A stretch of 10,715 nucleotides of DNA from an uncultured Flavobacteriales bacterium (lineage in GTDB: Bacteria > Bacteroidota > Bacteroidia > Flavobacteriales > Flavobacteriaceae): assembly GCA_913009535.1 (NCBI GenBank), contig CAJVXR010000050.1, forward strand, positions 1 through 10,715, written 5' to 3'. Below, in pieces: positions 1 through 7,847 of the stretch. The notes under the pieces were generated by a model. That model was not told the DNA's origin. It saw only the letters and a program-made list of their open reading frames with translations, and did not search any database. The position numbers were made by a program, and so were the translations under genes. The stretch's first letter is position 1, and each line of letters begins with the position of its first letter.

Positions 1-198
1 AGTAAATCCATCTTTATAAGGCATCATAACATCAAGAATACATAAATCAAAATCATTCTTTTTGAACTTCTCAAAACCCTCCATACCATTTTTAGCATGT
101 ATTACCTCGTAATTATTAATTATGAGGTAATCTCTTAAGATGATTCCAAAATTCTGATCATCTTCAACTAATAAAATTCTGTTATTTACATCACTCAT
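1..198 (-). CDS. Response regulator, OmpR/PhoB-type receiver domain, partial (3' end outside window)
   Basis: Only the first 66 residues are present; the gene runs off the left edge. Translating from the ATG at 198 gives a receiver-domain N-terminus: the strand-1 motif ILLVEDD (residues 8-14, with acidic residues 13-14 that bind Mg2+), then LCILDVMMP with the phospho-acceptor Asp at residue 56, followed by KDGF. The wording closely resembles Bacteroidota OmpR-family regulators of the RprY type. The output domain (expected winged helix, DNA-binding) is not visible, so that class is inferred. Its start lies 6 bp after the stop of the histidine kinase gene, so the two are almost certainly co-transcribed as a cognate pair, the kinase phosphorylating Asp56. 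The target genes cannot be told from this sequence. Confidence 0.9.
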   Translation of the reverse strand, partial: MSDVNNRILLVEDDQNFGIILRDYLIINNYEVIHAKNGMEGFEKFKKNDFDLCILDVMMPYKDGFT

Positions 199-204
199 AT
201 TATA

Positions 205-1815
205 TTATTTTTTGTTATAAACTGGTAATTTTATTTCAAAGGAAGTTCCTTTACCTAGTGAACTACTAACGGAAATATCTCCTTTATGGTATTTAATTAT
301 TTTTTTTACATAAGACAACCCCAGTCCATGGCCTTTGACATTATGCAAATTACCTGACTGTTCACGATAAAATTTATCAAAAATTTTGCTCTGAACATCT
401 TTTGACATCCCAATACCATTATCCGAAATAGTTAATATGACATCTTTCTCATTTAATATCTTTTTTATATTTCTAGTGGATATTTTAATTACCGGATTGT
501 TTTCAGAATACTTAATAGCATTGTCAATAATATTAATTATAGCATTAGTAAAATGAGTCTGATTAGCCTTTATATTTGTAAACTTTGAATTTAATTCTAG
601 TTCTATTTTCCCATTTTTGCTTTTCATTATTAAATCTAAATGGCTAACGGCACTATGAACTAACTCATGTAAATCATGATCAATTCTCTTAATATTTAAT
701 TCATTTTTATCTAATTTAGAAATTCTTAATACATTCTCTACCTGTTCATTGAGTCTGTTATTTTCAACTTTGATCATATTCAGGTAGTTGATGACTAGTT
801 CTTTATTATCTATAATTTTTGGGTTTTTAATAGAATCTAGTACTAGGTTAATAGTTGCAATTGGAGTCTTAAACTCATGAGTCATATTATTTATAAAATC
901 TGATTTAATTTGTGCTATTTTTTTCTGTTTTAATAGTTGATAAATTGTACTTATGTAGACTATAACAATAATTATAGTAAATACTATAGATAAAATAATA
1001 CCTTCAAAATAGGAATATTCAGAAGCTGAAAATTGATTTTTAAGGTTTGGGAAATACAAGTTTAGACTAAAATCACTCAAATTATTGTTATCCGTAAATA
1101 TAGATGTACTGAAACTGCGATTTCTATCCCAACTGCTGAAATCAAAATTACCTGACTGAACTCTAGTTAGTAGATCTTTATCAAAAATTCCAAATTCAAA
1201 ATTCAAGTTTAAATTATATTCTGATAAAGCATTAGTGATAAGATTATTAATCTCATCTTCTGAGATTCTTCTATGTATTGGATTTCTTTTAGCCAGATCT
1301 TTATATGCAGTCTCAAATAAAATCTCTTTGCTCCTAGAAATTTCTCCTATTCTTAATAATAATTGCTCAGGTGTAAATTGTCTAGTATCTGTATTATTAG
1401 AGCTAAGGCTAAATATTTTTTGTTCTCTTTCATTTGAAATTCTTGTAATGTTAATACTATCAATATTAATATCTAAAAAAGAAGGTAATTTTAAACTTTC
1501 TTCAATAATACCATTTCGATAAATGATAGTTTCATTTGAGCCATTATTTTCACTTATAAAGTATAAATTATTTATTGCGGTAGTATCGATATTAACTCCA
1601 CTATTTATAAGCTCATTAAACTTGTACACATACTCAGAATATTCTCTTTTTTGTATGTCCTTGGAAACTTCAAGTAAAATGTTATTGATATTTAAAGCAA
1701 ATTGTTCCATGCTTTTATCAATATTACTCTTAATAAAATAACTCTGTACAGAAATTATTCCCAAAAGAGATAAACTCATCAAGATTAATATCAGTATAAA
1801 GAACTTTTTATTCAT
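205..1815 (-). CDS. Membrane sensor histidine kinase (RprX-like, no HAMP domain)
   Basis: A 536-residue two-component sensor kinase. Transmembrane helix 1 spans about residues 5-27; an extracytoplasmic sensor region of about 240 residues follows; helix 2 spans about 272-295. Only some 18 residues separate helix 2 from the H-box, so there is no room for a HAMP linker. The HisKA domain carries the phospho-acceptor His313 in THEFKTP. The ATPase domain shows the N-box (IDNAIKYS, about 430-437), G1 (DNGIG, 465-469), F-box (FDKFYRE, 479-485) and G2 (GHGLGL, 495-500), all intact, so it should be active. The ligand is unknown, because the sensor region matches no domain I can name. The start is an ATG just before a typical signal-anchor. 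The gene follows coaE by 60 bp and precedes the response regulator by 6 bp. Confidence 0.95.
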   Translation of the reverse strand: MNKKFFILILILMSLSLLGIISVQSYFIKSNIDKSMEQFALNINNILLEVSKDIQKREYSEYVYKFNELINSGVNIDTTAINNLYFISENNGSNETIIYRNGIIEESLKLPSFLDINIDSINITRISNEREQKIFSLSSNNTDTRQFTPEQLLLRIGEISRSKEILFETAYKDLAKRNPIHRRISEDEINNLITNALSEYNLNLNFEFGIFDKDLLTRVQSGNFDFSSWDRNRSFSTSIFTDNNNLSDFSLNLYFPNLKNQFSASEYSYFEGIILSIVFTIIIVIVYISTIYQLLKQKKIAQIKSDFINNMTHEFKTPIATINLVLDSIKNPKIIDNKELVINYLNMIKVENNRLNEQVENVLRISKLDKNELNIKRIDHDLHELVHSAVSHLDLIMKSKNGKIELELNSKFTNIKANQTHFTNAIINIIDNAIKYSENNPVIKISTRNIKKILNEKDVILTISDNGIGMSKDVQSKIFDKFYREQSGNLHNVKGHGLGLSYVKKIIKYHKGDISVSSSLGKGTSFEIKLPVYNKK

Positions 1816-1875
1816 ACTACTAAATTAATATTAATAATACAGTGAGACATAGATTTAACCATAAGTTAACAAAAA
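1816..1875 (-). promoter_or_regulatory. Intergenic gap before the kinase gene with weak promoter candidate and AT palindrome
   Basis: This 60-bp gap separates coaE from the kinase gene. On the minus strand it holds a TTTG at 1873-1870, an 18-bp spacer, then TATGTCTC at 1851-1844, which partly matches the Bacteroidota layout TTTG-N19-TAnnTTTG (4 of 6 fixed bases of the -7 box). A perfect 12-bp palindrome ATTAATATTAAT lies at 1824-1835, between the putative promoter and the start codon. In DNA this AT-rich both signals could be chance. The gap could let the two-component genes be transcribed separately from coaE. Confidence 0.2.
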
Positions 1876-2454
1876 TTAATGATTTAGAATTTCCAAATGA
1901 ATCTTATTAACATCATTAATCAAATCTGCATTTACATTATTATAAATTATAAAATCGGATAATTTCACAATCAAAGCATCTGTAACTTGATTATTGATTA
2001 TGTTTTTAATTGATGAACTGCTCATGCCTCTTGATAAGAGTCTAGAGTGTCTTAACTTTACATCAGAAACAATTCCAATAACTTTATCAAAATTATTTTC
2101 AGAGTTGTTTTCAAAAATAATTGCAGATTCATATACAGAATAAGGAGCTACTTGATTATGTAACCAATTTTCGTAGTCCATCTTAACAAAAGGATGTACA
2201 ATAGAGTTTATTAATTGGAGTTTAGACTTATCATTAAATATTAAATCAGAAACATATTCCTTATTAAGTTTATTAGATCTATAACAGTCTTTACCAAGAT
2301 GATTAATCAATTTATTTTTTACGTGAATATTTGAATTAATAATTTTTTTTGCACGATCATCTGATGTAAAAATAGGTATACCTAGTTTGAAAAACATATT
2401 TGAAATATGTGTTTTTCCACTTCCAACCCCACCTGTTATTGCAATTTTTTTCAT
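1876..2454 (-). CDS. coaE: Dephospho-CoA kinase
   Basis: Catalyses the last step of coenzyme A synthesis, ATP-dependent phosphorylation of the 3'-hydroxyl of dephospho-CoA, in the cytoplasm. At 192 residues it has the usual family length. The P-loop is GGVGSGKT (8-15) in the N-terminal MKKIAITGG strand, followed by SDD (31-33), matching the family's conserved DxD-like site. Later come the VHP segment and a YESAIIFE stretch equivalent to the lid and core strand of the family. The residue after the P-loop Thr is His rather than the common Thr/Ser, and the protein is fairly divergent overall, but the key elements remain. Its ATG overlaps the ybbR TGA by 4 bp (ATGA), suggesting translational coupling. 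A second CoA gene, coaBC, lies about 5 kb upstream in the same direction. Confidence 0.93.
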   Translation of the reverse strand: MKKIAITGGVGSGKTHISNMFFKLGIPIFTSDDRAKKIINSNIHVKNKLINHLGKDCYRSNKLNKEYVSDLIFNDKSKLQLINSIVHPFVKMDYENWLHNQVAPYSVYESAIIFENNSENNFDKVIGIVSDVKLRHSRLLSRGMSSSSIKNIINNQVTDALIVKLSDFIIYNNVNADLINDVNKIHLEILNH

Positions 2455-3395
2455 TTTAAAATGACATATTGTACATTCTCATTCATCAATCTTAAATTTT
2501 TTATATAATTAGGTTTTTTTATTATTGTGGGAGTTAATTTTCCATTTTCATGAAATTGATTAAAATCGCAAATAATTTCAAAATCTTTAGAACTGTAAAT
2601 TTGATAATTCTCTAAACTAACATTAAAAGATACTTTTATATTTTTTGGGTAATAATTAATCTTAGTATCTTTTGGGATATTGACAATTGAAACAGGAATA
2701 TTGAAAATAGCTTCTGTAGACTTTTCAACATCGATGAAAACGTCAACAGTTTTGTCAGAGTACTTTAAATTATTGACTTCTAATAAATTAAGCTTAACAG
2801 ACTGAGTTAAACTTAATTTTAAATCTGTGAGTTCTAAATCATAGGTGTTAATAGAATTAATTGAATTTAAAATTAATTCTGGACCAACAACAATAACCGA
2901 ATCCTTCGATAATTTATAACTTTTAAAAAAATCATAACCTTGTGAAAAACTTATATTTGAATTTAAAACTATAGGTATTTTTTTTGATTTCAACCTATCA
3001 TAGTAAAAAAAAAGACTATCAAAATTAATTGAGATTAAATTGAATTCAGGTTTTATAAAATCAACAATATTAGTATACGTATTAGAGTTGGTTAGTATAA
3101 AAGATTTTGAATTATCAATACTATTTCCTGAGGGTATATTAATTGATTGATTCGATAAATAATGCTTAATGAAATCAAAACCAAATGATGAAACAGTTAA
3201 ACTAATACTATCAGCAGATTGTTTAGTAATTATTTTATCATCTGCAATTTCAGTTAAGTTAATTTTATAAGTAACAGTTTTTGTATAAACCTTAGTCAAT
3301 TTAACTATAGCGGAAAAGAGAAAAGATATCACTAAAAAAATAATAAAATTGTTTAATGTTTTATAATTAATTTTATATGAATTTTTAATTGTCAT
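2451..3395 (-). CDS. YbbR-like domain protein, membrane-anchored
   Basis: A 314-residue protein with a short basic N-terminus and one hydrophobic helix at about 15-34, followed by a long beta-rich extracytoplasmic part. The repeated pattern of about 80-100 residues with hydrophobic strands (for example the VFIDVEKS and IPVSIVNIP segments in the C-terminal half) fits YbbR repeats, and YbbR-like proteins commonly sit next to coaE in Bacteroidota, as here. In Firmicutes the YbbR protein CdaR binds and regulates the c-di-AMP cyclase CdaA; no cyclase gene is next to this one, so that role should not be carried over. The start ATG shares one base with the stop of the glycosyltransferase gene (TAATG), and the stop overlaps coaE by 4 bp, so the three are likely translated together. 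The family call rests on overall pattern and context rather than on a sharp motif. Confidence 0.75.
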   Translation of the reverse strand: MTIKNSYKINYKTLNNFIIFLVISFLFSAIVKLTKVYTKTVTYKINLTEIADDKIITKQSADSISLTVSSFGFDFIKHYLSNQSINIPSGNSIDNSKSFILTNSNTYTNIVDFIKPEFNLISINFDSLFFYYDRLKSKKIPIVLNSNISFSQGYDFFKSYKLSKDSVIVVGPELILNSINSINTYDLELTDLKLSLTQSVKLNLLEVNNLKYSDKTVDVFIDVEKSTEAIFNIPVSIVNIPKDTKINYYPKNIKVSFNVSLENYQIYSSKDFEIICDFNQFHENGKLTPTIIKKPNYIKNLRLMNENVQYVILK

Positions 3396-4408
3396 TAATT
3401 ATTGTTTTTATAAAAATAATCAGGAAATTTATCTTTGATATTTCTGTTTGAATATAATAAAATAAAATTTGATTTTAGAAAACCAAATCCATAACCAACA
3501 AATTGAATTAAGGTAGTAAATACTGAATAAAAAGCTACTACTACGCTCCTATTTGTAATTAATGAGTTAATAAATATTAAAGCTCCATAAAGAATCAATG
3601 TCAATAGGGGAATAAAAAAATTAAATGGAATTAAGGCAAAACTTAAAATTAAATAAAAAAGTGCAAAAGTAGGCAACCAAAAAATAATCTTATTAGAAGA
3701 TGGATGCCAGGTATTTATAATTGGCCTAACCATTCCAAACTTATAAACTTGGGTGAAAAAAGCATGAATATTAACTCTTCTTTTATGAAATACTTTCACG
3801 TTCTTATATAAACTAGACCTTAATTTAAGATCTGATATTCTTAGAGATAAATCCGGATCTTCACCAGGGTGAATATTTCCAAAACCGCCAGTTAATTCAA
3901 ACGCTTTTTGTGAAATTCCCATATTAAAACTTCTAGCTTGAAAGTTCTTAGAATTTATATTACCCCCTCTTACCCCCCCAGTGGTTAAAAAAGATGTCAT
4001 TGTAAAATTCACAGCTTTTTGAAAATTTGTGAAAGAAAAATGCGAGTCATCTACTCCTCCAAAACAATCAACATACTCGTCATTTATATTTTGGAAGAAA
4101 TTAATCAAGTAATTGCTAGGTAATATACAATCTGAATCTAATATTATAAAGTAATTACCTTGTGCCTTTTTCATACCATAGTTCCTAGAGTCACCAGGAC
4201 CAGTATTGTTTTTTTTATAATAAGATATATTTAATTTTTCTGAAAATTTTGATATAATTTTGTCTGAACAATTGTTGGAACCGTCTTCAATAATAACAAT
4301 TTCAAAATCAAAAAAACCTTCTAAATTCACAAAACTATTTAGAAGCTCATCAATTTCTTCAGGCCTATTGTAAACAGGGATTATAAATGAAATATTAATA
4401 GATACCAT
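3395..4408 (-). CDS. Glycosyltransferase family 2 with C-terminal membrane helices
   Basis: A 337-residue inverting GT-A glycosyltransferase. The N-terminal strand reads SFIIPVYNRPEEI (7-19), with the nucleotide-binding acidic pair in EDGS (41-44). The metal-binding DxD is DSD at 91-93, after an RNYGMKKAQG stretch typical of the family. GGFG (174-177) and GED (182-184) supply the acceptor-site region and probable catalytic base. After about residue 240 there are three likely transmembrane helices (about 243-262, 264-283, 288-310), so the enzyme probably sits at the inner membrane with a cytoplasmic active site and transfers sugar to a lipid or envelope acceptor. The sugar and acceptor cannot be predicted. 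It follows fabI by 38 bp and overlaps ybbR by 1 bp. Confidence 0.92.
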   Translation of the reverse strand: MVSINISFIIPVYNRPEEIDELLNSFVNLEGFFDFEIVIIEDGSNNCSDKIISKFSEKLNISYYKKNNTGPGDSRNYGMKKAQGNYFIILDSDCILPSNYLINFFQNINDEYVDCFGGVDDSHFSFTNFQKAVNFTMTSFLTTGGVRGGNINSKNFQARSFNMGISQKAFELTGGFGNIHPGEDPDLSLRISDLKLRSSLYKNVKVFHKRRVNIHAFFTQVYKFGMVRPIINTWHPSSNKIIFWLPTFALFYLILSFALIPFNFFIPLLTLILYGALIFINSLITNRSVVVAFYSVFTTLIQFVGYGFGFLKSNFILLYSNRNIKDKFPDYFYKNNN

Positions 4409-4446
4409 TTAACAAATGTAGTTAAACAAAGCAGTAATTAAGTATA

Positions 4447-5259
4447 TTATTTTGTGATAGAATCCATCACAGAATCACTAACACCCATATTACTAAAACC
4501 TCCATCATTATATAAGTTTTGAAGTGTAACTCTCTTTGTTAGATCGCTAAATAATGTAACAGTGTAATTAGCACAATCTAATGCAGTAGCATTTCCTAAT
4601 GGAGACATTTTTTCAGCATAATTAATAAAACCATCAAAACCTTTGACTCCACTTCCAGCTGTAGTAGGAGTTGGAGATTGAGAAATAGTATTAACCCTTA
4701 CTTTTTTGTCTTTACCAAAGAAATATCCAAAACTACGAGCTATACTTTCCAAAAATGCTTTATTATCTGCCATGTCATTATAATCAGGGAATACTCTTTG
4801 AGCAGCCATGTAAGTTAAAGCTACAATACTACCCCATTCGTTCATAGCATCTGCTTTATATAGTGTTTGCATAACCTTATGAAATGACATTGCAGATACA
4901 TCTGTACCTTTTTGAGTCCAATCGTATTTTTGATCTGTGTAATGTCTACCCTTTCTTACATTAATAGACATTCCTATTGAGTGTAAAACAAAATCTAATT
5001 TACCACCTAATATTTTCATTGATTCAGAAATCAAATGCTCTAAATCTTCAATAGAAGTTGCGTCAGCTCCTATAACTTTAGAACCGGTTTTCTCTGCTAA
5101 CTTATCAATTTCGCCCATTCTCATAGCGACTGGCGCATTAGATAAAACAAAGGTTCCTCCTTCTTCATGAACTCTTTCAGCAGTTTTCCAAGCAATAGAA
5201 TTATGATCTAAAGCTCCAAATATTATACCTCTTTTTCCTTTTAAAAGATTATATGACAT
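4447..5259 (-). CDS. fabI: Enoyl-[acyl-carrier-protein] reductase (NADH), FabI
   Basis: Reduces trans-2-enoyl-ACP to acyl-ACP, the last step of each fatty-acid elongation cycle. The 270-residue short-chain dehydrogenase fold is highly conserved: cofactor-binding GIIFGALDHNSIAW near residues 11-24, HSIGMS (93-98), and the catalytic pair Tyr160-x6-Lys167, the Y-x6-K spacing that marks FabI. Tyr150 matches the second conserved active-site tyrosine. The SQSPTPTTAGSGVKG stretch (194-208) is the substrate-loop region in the form I recall from Bacteroidota FabI. The ATG start directly precedes SYNLLKGKRGI, the usual family beginning. It follows recN by 27 bp, with a candidate -7 box in that gap, so it may have its own promoter. 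Confidence 0.97.
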   Translation of the reverse strand: MSYNLLKGKRGIIFGALDHNSIAWKTAERVHEEGGTFVLSNAPVAMRMGEIDKLAEKTGSKVIGADATSIEDLEHLISESMKILGGKLDFVLHSIGMSINVRKGRHYTDQKYDWTQKGTDVSAMSFHKVMQTLYKADAMNEWGSIVALTYMAAQRVFPDYNDMADNKAFLESIARSFGYFFGKDKKVRVNTISQSPTPTTAGSGVKGFDGFINYAEKMSPLGNATALDCANYTVTLFSDLTKRVTLQNLYNDGGFSNMGVSDSVMDSITK

Positions 5260-5275
5260 ATTATAAGATTTTTCA

Positions 5276-5283
5276 CAAATATA
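5276..5283 (-). promoter_or_regulatory. Candidate -7 promoter box for fabI (TATATTTG)
   Basis: TATATTTG on the minus strand is a perfect match to the Bacteroidota -7 consensus TAnnTTTG. It ends 16 bp before the fabI ATG, which would give a leader of roughly 10 bases. No clear TTTG -33 element sits at the expected 19-bp spacing upstream, so the evidence is the single box and its sensible position in the recN-fabI gap. Confidence 0.4.
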
Positions 5284-5286
5284 AGA

Positions 5287-6939
5287 CTAATTGAGTAATT
5301 GCTTAGCATGAGCAACAGCAGAGTTAGAAATGTTATCTCCTTCAAGCATTTTTGCAATTTCTACAATTCTATCTTGATTATTCAATTTTATTAAGTTAGT
5401 AGTAGTTGAGTTATCCATTTCTGTTTTATATACTTTAAAGTGAGACTCCCCTTTCGCTGCAATTTGAGGCAGATGTGTAATTGTGAATATTTGCATCCTA
5501 GAACTCATTTCTTGCATAATATCTCCAATTTTATTAGACACTTCTCCAGAAACTCCAGTATCAATCTCATCAAACATTAATGTCGGTAACTTTTTATAGT
5601 TGGCAATAATAGATTTGATAGCTAGCATAATCCTAGAAATCTCACCTCCCGAAGCAGAATATTTCAATAATTTAAAGTCTGATCCTTTATTAGCACTAAA
5701 CTTAAATTCTAACTTATCCATTCCATTAAAAAGAAAATCCTCAACTGGACTAATTTCAATTAAAAACTGAGCACTCTTCATGCCTAAATCACCTAATATT
5801 TCCTTGAGGTTTTTAACTAAATTCGGAATTACATTAACTCTATTACTATTTAACTGTTTGGATAAAACTAACAATTCACTCTCCATGGCCTTAATTAAAG
5901 AATTAAGTGTGTGAATTTCATCATCAATATTATTTGACTTAGAAACCTTGGTAGTTAAATCAGATTGGATAATAATTAGATCATTCAAATTATCAACAGA
6001 GTGTTTTCTTAAGACATTGTTTATTTTTGATAACAAATCACCTATTTCGGATAATTCTACAGGGCTGTTAGTTAACCTATCATTTGAAGCTTGGATATCT
6101 TTAGAGATATCATCTAAATCAATATAGATTGAATTTAATCTATTATACAGACTTAAAAAAGAATTGGACTTGAAAGACAAGTCTTTAAGGTTTGAATTCA
6201 ACTTACTCATTAATGAAATTATACCATGCTCGTTATCATTCAAAATAGAGCTGCTTAGATTTAAATCACTCTTAATATCTTCGAAATTAGACAACTCTTT
6301 ATAAGAGTTTTCTAGTTCATCTAGATTAATATCAGAAATGTTTAAATTGTTAATTTCCTCTAAAAGATGGTTATTATAATCAAAAGCTTTTGAGAGCTCT
6401 AGTTTAGAGTCTTTAATTAATTTTAATTCGGATTTATGATTTTTATATTTTAAGAATTTAACTTTATATTCTTTTAACAATTTATTATTATTAGAAACAG
6501 AGTCAATTACATCAAATTGAAAATCAATATTTACTAAATCTAAATTTTGGTGCTGAGAGTGAATATCTATAATATATTGGCTAATAGATGATAGTTGGTT
6601 TAATATTACTGGAGAGTCATTAACAAAAGCGCGGGATTTTCCTGAAGGTAATATTTCTCTTCTAATTATAGTATCCGTGTCATAATCAAGATTATTATCT
6701 GCAAAAACATTCTTCAAATTATAATTAGAAAGATCAAAAGTTGCCTCAACAATACACTTTTTATTCAAGTTATTTATTGATGAGCTATCTGATCTTTTTC
6801 CTAAAAGAAGGGATAATGCATTTATTAAAATTGATTTTCCAGCCCCAGTTTCACCTGTAATTATAGTTAATCCATTATTGAAATCTACATTCAAATCATC
6901 AATAAGTGCATAGTTTTTTATGGATAGGTTTTTTAACAC
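5287..6939 (-). CDS. recN: DNA repair protein RecN
   Basis: SMC-like ATPase that acts early in recombinational repair of double-strand breaks. At 550 residues it has the full family length. Walker A is GETGAGKS (29-36), after the typical start LSIKNYALID. The HSQHQN region (128-132) resembles the family's Q-loop area. A long helical, coiled-coil-prone arm fills about 150-370. The ABC signature is SASGGE (428-433), Walker B is TLMFDE (453-458), followed by TGVSGE, and the switch His is His489 in ITHLPQIAA. The start codon is GTG at 6939: an in-frame TAA lies only two codons further upstream, so no longer start is possible, and the protein beginning agrees with the family. It follows porD by 20 bp. 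Confidence 0.97.
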   Translation of the reverse strand: MLKNLSIKNYALIDDLNVDFNNGLTIITGETGAGKSILINALSLLLGKRSDSSSINNLNKKCIVEATFDLSNYNLKNVFADNNLDYDTDTIIRREILPSGKSRAFVNDSPVILNQLSSISQYIIDIHSQHQNLDLVNIDFQFDVIDSVSNNNKLLKEYKVKFLKYKNHKSELKLIKDSKLELSKAFDYNNHLLEEINNLNISDINLDELENSYKELSNFEDIKSDLNLSSSILNDNEHGIISLMSKLNSNLKDLSFKSNSFLSLYNRLNSIYIDLDDISKDIQASNDRLTNSPVELSEIGDLLSKINNVLRKHSVDNLNDLIIIQSDLTTKVSKSNNIDDEIHTLNSLIKAMESELLVLSKQLNSNRVNVIPNLVKNLKEILGDLGMKSAQFLIEISPVEDFLFNGMDKLEFKFSANKGSDFKLLKYSASGGEISRIMLAIKSIIANYKKLPTLMFDEIDTGVSGEVSNKIGDIMQEMSSRMQIFTITHLPQIAAKGESHFKVYKTEMDNSTTTNLIKLNNQDRIVEIAKMLEGDNISNSAVAHAKQLLN

Positions 6940-6959
6940 TTTGTTTTAAAGATTATAAT

Positions 6960-7847
6960 TTAAAATTTTATTTTTCTCCATTTGCTTGAATGCATAGGAG
7001 CTACTTTTGACAGCATTGAAATTAAATTAGTTATTTCTACACTAGGCCCAGCACTAAAAATATCTTGAATTTCATCAGACTTCGCGTCAAAGAACACTTT
7101 CAGGATATATGAATTTGGTCTACGACTATTCATTCTTTCAAAAGATATGATAGATTTACTAATATTTATTTTTGATTTTTTAACATCTTCAAACATATTA
7201 TCTAAACCGTTAAGATGATAGTCATACAATGCAAAACTAAACTCTTTATATGTAGGAGATAGTATATTATCAATTAAATAATAGCGAGTCTGACGACCAT
7301 CTTTAGCATTCCAGCCAAGGTAATTAGTTCCATTAGAATAATCTAAAATATTTCTAGCTTGTTGGTAATATTTTTTGCCAGAGTTTAATTTAAAGGAATC
7401 AGAATCCATACCTAAAATAATGTAGACGTGATATGACAAAACGGAAATTAAGTTTGATTCAAACTGATTAGGATTAAAAACAAAATTTTGGAATTCTTGA
7501 TATCTGAATGAAAAATCTTTATCTATATAATTATAGATTGGTGATTCATAAGAAGAATTAAAGATAGGTCTAGATGACTGTACTTGTAGAGTCCCACTAA
7601 AAACATCATTATCATATGAACTAATATTAACAATCATTGAACAATTTATTTTTTCCTTATTTGAAAAAGAAATATTAGTCCAATTGGAATTATTTATAAA
7701 TTCTGAGATTTGATTTTCTAAAGTTTTAAAAATTTGCAAATTCTCATTGCCTGTCTGAGTGGCATTAACAATAACACTACAATTTAGTTCTTGTGAAAAT
7801 ATTTGTGTAAAAGAAATTAAAAAAAAATATATAAATATTTTATTCAT
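6960..7847 (-). CDS. porD: PorD / DUF4835 family exported protein (type IX secretion-associated)
   Basis: A 295-residue secreted or periplasmic protein of the DUF4835 family, which current databases, as I recall, name PorD and link to the Bacteroidota type IX secretion system; the molecular role is not established. A signal peptide covers residues 1-18, with likely cleavage before QELNC. Two cysteines, Cys23 (LNC) and Cys69 (INC), sit in matching contexts and may form a disulfide. Family-like stretches include SRPIFNSSY (about 86-94), the YHVYIILGMD segment (about 138-147), GWNAKDGRQTRYYL and the C-terminal SKVAPMHSSKW. The ATG overlaps the end of coaBC by 8 bp, so translation is probably coupled. 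The coaBC-porD-recN order is one I recall from flavobacteria and supports the call. No other type IX genes are in the window. Confidence 0.85.
   Translation of the reverse strand: MNKIFIYFFLISFTQIFSQELNCSVIVNATQTGNENLQIFKTLENQISEFINNSNWTNISFSNKEKINCSMIVNISSYDNDVFSGTLQVQSSRPIFNSSYESPIYNYIDKDFSFRYQEFQNFVFNPNQFESNLISVLSYHVYIILGMDSDSFKLNSGKKYYQQARNILDYSNGTNYLGWNAKDGRQTRYYLIDNILSPTYKEFSFALYDYHLNGLDNMFEDVKKSKINISKSIISFERMNSRRPNSYILKVFFDAKSDEIQDIFSAGPSVEITNLISMLSKVAPMHSSKWRKIKF

Noticed and set aside
1235..1741. Two plus-strand open frames (95 and 72 codons) opposite the histidine kinase gene
   Set aside because: They lie antisense to a well-supported kinase, have no recognisable domains or start signals, and are expected by chance opposite AT-rich coding DNA.
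4413..4420. TACATTTG, a TAnnTTTG-type -7 box before the glycosyltransferase gene
   Set aside because: It ends only 4 bp before the ATG, so transcription would begin at or inside the start codon. A leaderless transcript is possible, but there is no -33 element to support it.
5251..5261. Short inverted repeat ATATG-A-CATAT over the fabI start codon
   Set aside because: Five-base arms of mostly A and T are expected by chance, and part is fixed by the ATG.
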